DNA from: Bombus terrestris
Taxonomy: Eukaryota; Arthropoda; Insecta; Hymenoptera; Apidae
DNA: 64,000 nt
Assembly (NCBI RefSeq): GCF_910591885.1
Contig: NC_063279.1
Span: 15,562,001 to 15,626,000 of the forward strand
Reading direction: 5' to 3'
Shown here piece by piece: positions 1 to 12,030 of the stretch. Made by a program: the position numbers and the translations under genes. The notes beneath the pieces were generated by a model. That model was not told where the DNA came from. It was given only the letters and a program-made list of their open reading frames with translations, and ran no database searches. Position 1 is the stretch's first letter. Each line of letters begins with the position of its first letter.

Positions 1-155
1 AGGATTACGTTATAACGTATAACGTTATATGGTATTACGTTATAACGTATAACGCTGTATACTATTACGGTGTAAGGTATAACGTTATATAGTATTACGT
101 TATAACGTACAACGTTATATAGTATTACGATATAACGTATAACGTTATATAGTAT

Positions 156-169
156 TACGTTATAACGTA
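156..169. repeat. Perfect 14-bp palindrome in the monomer (exemplar)
   Basis: TACGTTATAACGTA equals its own reverse complement. It recurs in every consensus monomer at monomer positions 6-19 and overlaps the second palindrome by two bases (TA). It could extrude as a small cruciform, or act as a dyad binding site. Neither role is shown by sequence alone. Confidence 0.9.
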
Positions 170-179
170 TAACGTTATA
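168..179. repeat. Perfect 12-bp palindrome in the monomer (exemplar)
   Basis: TATAACGTTATA is a perfect dyad at monomer positions 18-29, centred on AACGTT. With the 14-bp palindrome it covers 24 of 30 bases. The remaining six bases (T30 and A1-T5) bridge consecutive monomers. Most variant monomers keep this dyad intact and vary in the bridge and in the 14-bp dyad. Confidence 0.9.
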
Positions 180-660
180 TAGTAATACGTTATAACCTAC
201 GACGTTATATAGTATTACGTTATAACGTACGACGTTATATAGTATTACGTTATAACGTATAACGTTATATGGTATTACGTTATAACGTATAACGTTATAT
301 ACTAGTACTATATATCGTGTAACGTTATACAATATTACGTTATAACGTATAACGTTATATAGTGCTACGTTATAACGTACGACGTTATATAGTATTACGT
401 TATAACGTACGACGTTATATAGTATTACGTTATAACGTATAACGTTATGTGGTATTACGTTATAACGTATAACGTTATATACTAGTACTATATATCGTGT
501 AACGTTATATAGTATTACGTTATAACGTATAACGTTATATACTATTACGGTATAACGTATGACGTTATATACTATTACGGTATAACGTATAACGTTGTAT
601 ACTATTCCGGTATAACGTATAACGTTATATAGTATTACGTTATCACGTACGACATTATAT

Positions 661-1290
661 AGTATTACGTTACAACGTATAACGCTGTATACTATTACGG
701 TGTAAGGTATAACGTTATATAGTATTACGTTATAACGTACAACGTTATATAGTATTACGATATAACGTATAACGTTATATAGTATTACGTTATAACGTAT
801 AACGTTATATAGTAATACGTTATAACCTACGACGTTATATAGTATTACGTTATAACGTACGACGTTATATAGTATTACGTTATAACGTATAACGTTATAT
901 GGTATTACGTTATAACGTATAACGTTATATACTAGTACTATATATCGTGTAACGTTATACAATATTACGTTATAACGTATAACGTTATATAGTGCTACGT
1001 TATAACGTACGACGTTATATAGTATTACGTTATAACGTACGACGTTATATAGTATTACGTTATAACGTATAACGTTATGTGGTATTACGTTATAACGTAT
1101 AACGTTATATACTAGTACTATATATCGTGTAACGTTATATAGTATTACGTTATAACGTATAACGTTATATACTATTACGGTATAACGTATGACGTTATAT
1201 ACTATTACGGTATAACGTATAACGTTGTATACTATTCCGGTATAACGTATAACGTTATATAGTATTACGTTATCACGTACGACATTATAT
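661..1290. repeat. 630-bp HOR, copy 2
   Basis: The second copy of the 21-monomer unit, directly abutting copy 1. It carries a private TACAACG monomer at 671 that is absent from copy 1 (41) and from the next unit (1,301), so that change post-dates the duplication. Confidence 0.92.
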
Positions 1291-1920
1291 AGTATTACGT
1301 TATAACGTATAACGCTGTATACTATTACGGTGTAAGGTATAACGTTATATAGTATTACGTTATAACGTACAACGTTATATAGTATTACGATATAACGTAT
1401 AACGTTATATAGTATTACGTTATAACGTATAACGTTATACACTATTACGGTATAACGTATGACGTTATATACTATTACGGTATAACGTATAACGTTATAT
1501 AGTATTACGTTATAACGTACGACGTTATATAGTATTACGTTATCACGTACGACATTATATAGTATTACGTTATAACGTATAACGCTGTATACTATTACGG
1601 TGTAAGGTATAACGTTATATAGTATTACGTTATAACGTACAACGTTATATAGTATTACGTTATCACGTACGACATTATATAGTATTACGTTATAACGTAT
1701 AACGTTATGTGGTATTACGTTATAACGTATAACGTTATATACTAGTACTATATATCGTGTAACGTTATATAGTATTACGTTATAACGTATAACGTTATAT
1801 ACTATTACGGTATAACGTATGACGTTATATACTATTACGGTATAACGTATAACGTTGTATACTATTCCGGTATAACGTATAACGTTATATAGTATTACGT
1901 TATCACGTACGACATTATAT
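1291..1920. repeat. 630-bp HOR derivatives (270 + 360 bp units)
   Basis: Two shortened units that together again span 630 bp. 1,291-1,440 follows the start of copy 2, then jumps to the equivalent of 1,171 and ends at 1,560. 1,561-1,920 starts over and rejoins the 1,051-1,290 equivalent at 1,681. The pattern of 1,291-1,650 is repeated at 1,921-2,280 with only sparse changes (for example ACTATTATGG at 2,221). Confidence 0.85.
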
Positions 1921-2760
1921 AGTATTACGTTATAACGTATAACGCTGTATACTATTACGGTGTAAGGTATAACGTTATATAGTATTACGTTATAACGTAC
2001 AACGTTATATAGTATTACGATATAACGTATAACGTTATATAGTATTACGTTATAACGTATAACGTTATACACTATTACGGTATAACGTATGACGTTATAT
2101 ACTATTACGGTATAACGTATAACGTTATATAGTATTACGTTATAACGTACGACGTTATATAGTATTACGTTATCACGTACGACATTATATAGTATTACGT
2201 TATAACGTATAACGCTGTATACTATTATGGTGTAAGGTATAACGTTATATAGTATTACGTTATAACGTACAACGTTATATACTAATACTATACAACGTAT
2301 AACGTTATACAGTACTACGTTATAACGTATAACGTTGTATACTATTACGGTATAACGTACAACGTTATATAGCATTACGTTATAACGTATAACGTTATAT
2401 AGTAATACGATATAACGTATAACGTTATATAGTAGTACGTTATAACGTATAACGTTATATACTATTTCGGTATAACGTATAACGTTAGATAGTATTGCGT
2501 TATAACGTATAACGTTGTATACTATTCCGGTATAACGTATAACGTTATATAGTATTACGTTATCACGTACGACATTATATAGTATTACGTTATAACGTAT
2601 AACGCTGTATACTATTACGGTGTAAGGTATAACGTTATATAGTATTACGTTATAACGTACAACGTTATATAGTATTACGATATAACGTATAACGTTATAT
2701 AGTATTACGTTATAACGTATAACGTTATATAGTAATACGTTATAACCTACGACGTTATAT

Positions 2761-5700
2761 ACTAATACTATACAACGTATAACGTTATATAGTACTACGT
2801 TATAACGTATAACGTTATATAGTAGTACGATATAACGTATAACGTTATATAGTAGTACGTTATAACGTATAACGTTATATACTATTTCGGTATAACGTAT
2901 AATGTTATATAGTATTACATTATAACGTACAACGTTATATAGTACTACGTTAATACGTATAACGTTGTATACTATTACGGTATAACGTATAACGTTATAT
3001 AGTATTGCGTTATAACGTATAACGTTATATAGTACTACGTTATAACGTATAACGTTGTATACTATTACGTTATAACGTATAACGTTATATACTATTTCGG
3101 TATAACGTATAACGTTATATAGTATTACATTATAACGTATAACGTTATATAGTATTACGTTATAACGTATAACGTTATATAGTACTACGTTATAACGTAT
3201 AACGTTGTATACTATTACGGTATAACGTATAACGTTAAATACTATTTCGGTATAACGTATAACGTTATATAGTATTACATTATAACGTATAACGTTATAT
3301 AGTATTACGTTATAACGTATAACGTTATATAGTACTACGTTATAACGTATAACGCTGTATACTATTACGTTATAACGTATAACGTTATATAGTAGTACGT
3401 TATAACGTATAACGTTATATACTATTTCGGTATAACGTATAACGTTATATAGTATTACATTTTAACGTATAACGTTATAAACTATTACGGTATAACGTAT
3501 AACGTTATATAGTATTACGTTATAACGTATAACGTTATATACTAGTACTATATATCGTGTAACGTTATATAATATTATGTTATAACGTATAACGTTATAT
3601 AGTATTACGTTATAACGTATAACGTTATACAGTACTACGTTATAACGTATAACGGTATATAGTATTACGTTATAACGTGTAACGTTATATAGTATTACGT
3701 TATAACGTACAACTTTACATAGTATTACGTTATAACGTACAACCTTATATAGTATTACGTTATAACGTATAACGTTATATAGTATTACGTTATAACGTAT
3801 AACGTTATATGGTATTACGTTATAACGTATAACATTATATACTATTTCGGTATAACGTGTAACGTTATATAGTATTACGTTATAACGTATATCGTTATAC
3901 AGTATTACGTTATAACGTATAACGTTATATACTAATACTATACAATGTCAAACGTTATATTGTATTACGATATAACGTATAACGCTATATAGCATTCCGT
4001 TATGACGTATAACGTTATATAGTACTACGTCATAACGTATAGCGTTATATACCAATCCTATACATCGTGTAACGTTATACAATATATCGTTATAACGTAT
4101 AACGTTATATACTATGACGGTATAACGTACAACGTTATGTAGTATTACGTTATAACGTATAACGTTATATAGTATTACGTTGTAACGTATAACGTTATAT
4201 GGCATTACGTTATAACGTATAACGTTATATACTAATACTATACAACGAGTAACGTTATATTGTATTACGTTATAACGTATAACGTTGCATACTATTTCGG
4301 TATAACGTGTAACGTTATATACTATTACGTTATAACGTACATCGTTATACAGTATTACGTTATAACGTGTAACGTTATATACTATTACGGTATAACGTAT
4401 GACGTTATATACTATTACGGTATAACGTATAACGTTATATAGTATTACGTTATAACGTACAACGTTATATACTAATACTATACAACGTATAACGTTATAT
4501 AGTACTACGTTATAACGTATAACGTTGTATACTATTACGGTATAACGTACAACGTTATATAGCATTACGTTATAACGTATAACGTTATATAGTAGTACGA
4601 TATAACGTATAACGTTACATAGTAGTACGTTATAACGTATAACGTTATATACTATTTCGGTATAACGTATAACGTTATATAGTATTACATTATAACGTAT
4701 AACGTTATATAGTACTACGTTATAACGTATAACGTTGTATACTATTACGGTATAACGTATAACGTTATATACTATTTCGGTATAACGTATAACGGTATAT
4801 AGTATTACGTTATAACGTACGACGTTATATAGTATTACGTTATAACGTACAACTTTACATAGTATTACGTTATAACGTACAACGTTATATAGTATTACGT
4901 TATAACGTATAACGTTATATAGTATTACGTTATAACGTATAACGTTATATGGTATTACGTTATAACGTATAACGTTATATACTAGTACTATATATCGTGT
5001 AACGTTATATAATATTACGTTATAACGTATAACGTTATACAGTACTACGTTATAACGTATAACGGTATATAGTATTACGTTATAACGTGTAACGTTATAT
5101 AGTATTACGTTATAACGTATAACGGTATATAGTATTACGTTATAACGTACGACGTTATATAGTATTACGTTATAACGTACAACTTTACATAGTATTACGT
5201 TATAACGTACAACGTTATATAGTATTTCGGTATAACGTATAACGTTATATAGTATTACATTATAACGTATAACGTTATATAGTACTACGTTATAACGTAT
5301 AACGTTGTATACTATTACGGTATAACGTATAACGTTATATAGTATTGCGTTATAACGTATAACGTTATATAGTACTACGTTATAACGTATAACGTTGTAT
5401 ACTATTACGGTATAACGTATAACGTTATATAGTATTACGTTATCACGTACGACATTATATAGTATTACGTTATAACGTATAACGTTGTATACTATTACGG
5501 TATAACGTATAACGTTATATGGTATTACGTTATAACGTATAACGTCATATGGTATTAGGTTATAACGTATAACGTTATATAGTATTGCGTTATAACGTAT
5601 AACGTTGTATAGTATTACGGTATAACGTATACCGTTATATAGTATTACGTTATAACGTACAACATTATATACCAATACTATTCAATGTGAAACGTTATAT

Positions 5701-6120
5701 TGTATTACGATATAACGTATAACGCTATAGAGCATTCCGTTATAACGTATAACGTTATATAGTACTGCGTCATAACGTATAACGTTATATACTATGACGG
5801 TATAACGTATAACGTTATGTAGTATTACGTTATAACGTATAACGTTATATAGTATTACCTTATAACGTATAAAGTTATATACTATTACGGTATAACGTAT
5901 AACGTTATATAGTATTACGTTATAACGCATAAAGTTATATAGCATTACGTTATAACGTACAACGTTATATACTAATACTATACAACGCGTAACGTTATAT
6001 TGTATTACGTTATAACGTATAACGTTGTATACTATTACGGTATAAGGTATAACGTTATATAGTATTACGTTATAACGTACAACGTTATATAGTATTACGT
6101 TATAACGTATGACGTTATAT
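2761..6120. repeat. Satellite domain 2: diverged monomers
   Basis: Monomers are in perfect 30-bp register but not arranged in long conserved HORs. Frequent types are AGTACTACG, AGTAGTACG, ACTATTTCGG and ACTATTACGG. Short shared runs recur, such as AACTTTACATAG at about 3,712, 4,852 and 5,182. The domain holds one full CCAAT-bearing block near 3,931-4,090 and a partial relative near 5,671-5,790. No gene is visible. An open forward frame at 4,260-4,442 simply reflects ACTATT-type monomers, which lack the TAG present in AGTATT. Confidence 0.85.
3931..4090. repeat. CCAAT-bearing marker block, isolated copy
   Basis: A run of distinctive monomers in fixed order: ACTAATACTATACAATG, a TTGTATTACGATATAACG monomer, AACGCTATATAGCATTCCG, a GTCATAACG monomer, and ACCAATCCTATACATCG (the last at 4,051). 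This copy lies 40 kb from the others (44.2-52.5 kb and 61.0-63.0 kb). It carries private changes such as TTATGACG and TATAGCG, consistent with an older separation. Confidence 0.8.
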
Positions 6121-6570
6121 AGTATTACGTTCTAACGTATAACGTTATATAGAATTACGTTATAACGTACGACGTTATATAGTATTACGTTATAACGTAT
6201 ATCGTTATATAGTATTACGTTACAACGTATAACGTTATATAGTACTACGTTATAACATATAACGTTGTATACTATTATGGTATAACGTATAACGTTATAT
6301 ACTAGTACTATATATCGGGTAACGTTATATAATATTACGTTATAACGTAAAACTTTATATAGTATTACGTTATAACGTATAACGTTATATAGTACTACGT
6401 TATAACGTATAACGTTGTATACTATTACGTTATAACGTATAACGTTATATAGCATTACGTTATAACGTACAACGTTATATACTAATACTATACAACGCGT
6501 AACGTTATATTGTATTACGTTATAACGTATAACGTTATATGGTACTACGTTATAACGTATAACGTTATAT

Positions 6571-6585
6571 AGTATTACGTTATAT
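6571..6585 (+). repeat. First 15-bp half-monomer
   Basis: AGTATTACGTTATAT stands alone between two full monomers and moves the register from position 1 to position 16 modulo 30. It starts like the first half of the monomer and ends like the second half, as expected if exchange occurred between the two related 15-bp halves. The same half-unit recurs many times between here and about 60.4 kb. Confidence 0.9.
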
Positions 6586-8589
6586 AGTATTAGGTTATAA
6601 CGTGTAACGTTATATAGTACTACGTTATAACGAATAACGTTATATAGTATTACGTTATAACGTGTAACGTTATATAGTATTACGTTATAACGTGTAACGT
6701 TATATAGTATTACGTTATAACGTATAACGTTGTATACTATTATGGTATAACGTATAACATTATATACTAGTACTATATATCGTGTAACGTTATATAATAT
6801 TACGTTATAACGTATAACGTTATATAGTACTACGTTATAACGTATAACGTTATATAGTATTACGTTATAACGTATAACGTTATATAGTATTACGTTATAA
6901 CGTGTAACGTTATATAGTATTACGTTATAACGTGTAACGTTATATAGTATTACGTTATAACGTATAACGTTATATAGTATTACGTTATATAGTATTACGT
7001 TATAACGTGTAACGTTATATAGTATTACGTTATAACGTATAACGTTGTATACTATTATGGTATAACGCATAACGTTATATACTAGTACTATATATCGTGT
7101 AACGTTATATAATATTACGTTATAACGTATAACGTTATATTGTATTATGTTATAACGTATAACGTTATATAGTACTACGTTATAACGTATAACGTTATAT
7201 AGTATTACGTTATATAGTATTACGATATAACGTATAACGTTATATAGTAGTACGTTATAACGTATAACGTTATATACTATTTCGGTATATCGTATAACGT
7301 TATACAGTATTGCGTTATAACGTATAACGTTATATTGTATTATGTTATAACGTATAACGTTATATAGTACTACGTTATAACGTATAACGTTATATAGTAT
7401 TACGTTATATAGTATTACGATATAACGTATAACGTTATATAGTAGTACGTTATAACGTATAACGTTATATACTATTTCGGTATATCGTATAACGTTATAC
7501 AGTATTGCGTTATAACGTATAACGTTGTATACTATTACGGTATAACGTATAACGTTATGTAGTATTACGTTATAACGCATAAAGTTATATAGCATTACGT
7601 TATAACGTACAACGTTATATACTAATACTATACAACGCGTAACGTTATATTGTATTACGTTATAACATATAACGTTGTATACTATTACGGTATAAGGTAT
7701 AACGTTATATAGTATTACGTTATAACGTACAAAGTTATATAGTATTACGTTATAACGTATGACGTTATATAGTATTACGTTATAACGTATAACGTTATAT
7801 AGTATTACGTTATAACGTACGACGTTATATAGTATTACGTTATAACGTATATCGTTATATAGTATTACGTTATAACGTACGACGTTATATAGTATTACGT
7901 TATAACGTATATCGTTATATAGTATTACGTTATAACGTATAACGTTATATAGTACTACGTTATAACATATAACGTTGTATACTATTATGGTATAACGTAT
8001 AACGTTATATACTAGTACTATATATCGTGTAACGTTATATAATATTACGTTATAACGTAAAACTTTATATAGTATTACGTTATAACGTATAACGTTATAT
8101 AGTACTACGTTATAACGTATAACGTTGTATACTATTACGTTATAACGTATAACGTTATATAGCATTACGTTATAACGTACAACGTTATATACTAATACTA
8201 TACAACGCGTAACGTTATATTGTATTACGTTATAACGTATAACGTTATATAGTACTACGTTATAACGTATAACGTTATATAGTATTACGTTATATAGTAT
8301 TAGGTTCTAACGTGTAACGTTATATAGTACTACGTTATAACGTATAACGTTATATAGTATTACGTTATAACATGTAACGTTATATAGTATTGCGTTATAA
8401 CGTGTAACGTTATATAGTATTACGTTATAACGTATAACGTTGTATACTATTATGGTATAACGTATAACGTTATATACTAGTACTATATATCGTGTAACGT
8501 TATATAATATTACGTTATAACGTATAACGTTATATAGTACTACGTTATAACGTATAACGTTATATAGTATTACGTTATATAGTATTACG

Positions 8590-9915
8590 TTATAACGTGT
8601 AACGTTATATAGTACTACGTTATAACGTATAACGTTATATAGTATTACGTTATAACGTGTAACGTTATATAGTATTACGTTATAACGTGTAACGTTATAT
8701 AGTATTACGTTATAACGTATATCGTAGTATAGTATTACGTTATAACGTATAACGTTATATAGCATTACGTTATAACGTACAACGTTATATACTAATACTA
8801 TACAACGCGTAACGTTATATTGTATTACGTTATAACGTATAACGTTATATAGTACTACGTTATAACGTATAACGTTATATAGTATTACGTTATATAGTAT
8901 TACGTTATAACGTGTAACGTTATATAGTACTACGTTATAACGTGTAACGTTATATAGTATTACGTTATAACGTATAACGTTATATAGTAGTACGTTATAA
9001 CGTATAACGTTATATACTATTTCGGTATAACGTATAATGTTATATAGTATTACATTATAACGTATAACGTTATATAGTACTACGTTATAACGTGTAACGT
9101 TGTATACTATTACGGTATAACGTATAACGTTATATAGTATTGCGTTATAACGTATAACGTTGTATACTATTATGGTATAACGCATAACGTTATATACTAG
9201 TACTATATATCGTGTAACGTTATATAATATTACGTTATAACGTATAACGTTATATAGTATTATGTTATAACGTATAACGTTATATAGTACTACGTTATAA
9301 CGTATAACGTTGTATACTATTACGTTATAACGTATAACGTTATATACTAGTACTATATATCGTGTAACGTTATATAATATTACGTTATAACGTATAACGT
9401 TATATAGTACTACGTTATAACGTATAACGTTATATAGTATTACGTTATATAGTATTACGTTATAACGTATAACGTTATATAGTATTACGTTATAACGTGT
9501 AACGTTATATAGTATTACGTTATAACGTGTAACGTTATATAGTATTACGTTATAACGTATAACGTTATATAGTATTACGTTATATAGTATTACGTTATAA
9601 CGTGTAACGTTATATAGTATTACGTTATAACGTATAACGTTGTATACTATTATGGTATAACGCATAACGTTATATACTAGTACTATATATCGTGTAACGT
9701 TATATAATATTACGTTATAACGTATAACGTTATATAGTATTATGTTATAACGTATAACGTTATATAGTACTACGTTATAACGTATAACGTTATATAGTAT
9801 TACGTTATATAGTATTACGATATAACGTATAACGTTATATAGTAGTACGTTATAACGTATAACGTTATATACTATTTCGGTATAACGTATAAGGTTATAC
9901 AGTATTGCGTTATAA
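8590..9915. repeat. 2,115-bp-offset duplication, copy 1
   Basis: Matches 10,705-12,030 at a constant offset of 2,115 bp. Checkpoints: TATCGTAGTATAG at about 8,721 and 10,836, ACTATTTCGG at 9,016 and 11,131, and ACTATTTCGG...AAGGTTATACAG at 9,871 and 11,986. The few differences include GTGTAACGTTGTAT near 9,091 versus TTAATACGTATAACG near 11,200. The offset equals 70.5 monomers, so it is a multiple of 15 but not of 30. Confidence 0.85.
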
Positions 9916-10704
9916 CGTATAACGTTGTATACTATTACGGTATAACGTATAACGTTATATGGTATTACGTTATAACGTATAACGTTATATGGTATTACGT
10001 TATAACGTATAACGTCATATGGTATTACGTTATAACGTATAACGTTATATAGTATTGCGTCATAACATATAACGTTATATACTATGACGGTATAACGTAT
10101 AACGTTATGTAGTATTACGTTATAACGTATAACGTTATATAGTATTACCTTATAACGTATAAAGTTATATACTATTACGGTATAACGTATAACGTTATAT
10201 AGTATTACGTTATAACGCATAAAGTTATATAGCATTACGTTATAACGTACAACGTTATATACTAATACTATACAACGCGTAACGTTATATTGTATTACGT
10301 TATAACATATAACGTTGTATACTATTACGGTATAAGGTATAACGTTATATAGTATTACGTTATAACGTACAAAGTTATATAGTATTACGTTATAACGTAT
10401 GACGTTATATAGTATTACGTTATAACGTATAACGTTATATAGTATTACGTTATAACGTACGACGTTATATAGTATTACGTTATAACGTATATCGTTATAT
10501 AGTATTACGTTATAACGTATAACGTTATATAGTACTACGTTATAACATATAACGTTGTATACTATTATGGTATAACGTATAACGTTATATACTAGTACTA
10601 TATATCGTGTAACGTTATATAATATTACGTTATAACGTAAAACTTTATATAGTATTACGTTATAACGTATAACGTTATATAGTACTACGTTATAACGTAT
10701 AACG

Positions 10705-12030
10705 TTATAACGTGTAACGTTATATAGTACTACGTTATAACGTATAACGTTATATAGTATTACGTTATAACGTGTAACGTTATATAGTATTACGTTATAA
10801 CGTGTAACGTTATATAGTATTACGTTATAACGTATATCGTAGTATAGTATTACGTTATAACGTATAACGTTATATAGCATTACGTTATAACGTACAACGT
10901 TATATACTAATACTATACAACGCGTAACGTTATATTGTATTACGTTATAACGTATAACGTTATATAGTACTACGTTATAACGTATAACGTTATATAGTAT
11001 TACGTTATATAGTATTACGTTATAACGTGTAACGTTATATAGTACTACGTTATAACGTGTAACGTTATATAGTATTACGTTATAACGTATAACGTTATAT
11101 AGTAGTACGTTATAACGTATAACGTTATATACTATTTCGGTATAACGTATAATGTTATATAGTATTACATTATAACGTATAACGTTATATAGTACTACGT
11201 TAATACGTATAACGTTGTATACTATTACGGTATAACGTATAACGTTATATAGTATTGCGTTATAACGTATAACGTTGTATACTATTATGGTATAACGCAT
11301 AACGTTATATACTAGTACTATATATCGTGTAACGTTATATAATATTACGTTATAACGTATAACGTTATATAGTATTATGTTATAACGTATAACGTTATAT
11401 AGTACTACGTTATAACGTATAACGTTGTATACTATTACGTTATAACGTATAACGTTATATACTAGTACTATATATCGTGTAACGTTATATAATATTACGT
11501 TATAACGTATAACGTTATATAGTACTACGTTATAACGTATAACGTTATATAGTATTACGTTATATAGTATTACGTTATAACGTATAACGTTATATAGTAT
11601 TACGTTATAACGTGTAACGTTATATAGTATTACGTTATAACGTGTAACGTTATATAGTATTACGTTATAACGTATAACGTTATATAGTATTACGTTATAT
11701 AGTATTACGTTATAACGTGTAACGTTATATAGTATTACGTTATAACGTATAACGTTGTATACTATTATGGTATAACGCATAACGTTATATACTAGTACTA
11801 TATGTCGTGTAACGTTATATAATATTACGTTATAACGTATAACGTTATATAGTATTATGTTATAACGTATAACGTTATATAGTACTACGTTATAACGTAT
11901 AACGTTATATAGTATTACGTTATATAGTATTACGATATAACGTATAACGTTATATAGTAGTACGTTATAACGTATAACGTTATATACTATTTCGGTATAA
12001 CGTATAAGGTTATACAGTATTGCGTTATAA
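10705..12030. repeat. 2,115-bp-offset duplication, copy 2
   Basis: The second copy begins at an abnormal junction near 10,701, where AACGTTAT runs straight into AACGTGTAACG, a 45-bp monomer-plus-half. It ends near 12,030, where copy 1 continues with GTTGTATACTATTACGG and copy 2 with ACTAATACTATACAACGCG. Both edges look like exchange breakpoints inside the array. Confidence 0.8.

Larger units (their letters stand above)
151..180 (+). repeat. Exemplar consensus monomer
   Basis: This copy matches the window-wide consensus exactly. Its two 15-bp halves, AGTATTACGTTATAA (151-165) and CGTATAACGTTATAT (166-180), agree at 12 of 15 positions, so the monomer is an internal dimer. ACGT cores sit at monomer positions 7, 15 and 22, a spacing of 8, 7 and then 15 to the next monomer. 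The consensus contains one TTATAA and one AACGTT per monomer. Confidence 0.95.
31..660. repeat. 630-bp HOR, copy 1
   Basis: A twenty-one-monomer unit. Compared block by block with 661-1290, I see two differences only: G/A at 31 versus 661, and T/C at 43 versus 673. That is about 99.7% identity, against many differences between neighbouring monomers inside the unit. This is the defining signature of a higher-order repeat. Confidence 0.92.
1..2760. repeat. Satellite domain 1: 630-bp (21-monomer) HOR family
   Basis: The domain is organised by a diagnostic pair of monomers, AACGCTGTAT followed by ACTATTACGGTGTAAGG (ACTATTATGG in the 2,211 copy). The first element occurs at 51, 681, 1,311, 1,581, 1,941, 2,211 and 2,601. 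Successive spacings are 630, 630, 270, 360, 270 and 390 bp, all multiples of 30. The shorter units are internal deletions of the 21-monomer unit. For example, 1,291-1,560 lacks twelve monomers present in 661-1,290. No half-monomers and no off-register indels occur here. Confidence 0.9.

Noticed and set aside
3091..3110. CENP-B box in ACTATTTCGGTATAACG monomers
   Set aside because: TTCG followed four bases later by A is present, but the required CGGG is replaced by GTAT, so the core consensus is not met.
4260..4442. Forward 60-codon open frame
   Set aside because: It arises where ACTATT-type monomers replace AGTATT, removing the TAG that normally closes this frame. The product is the same kind of low-complexity repeat.
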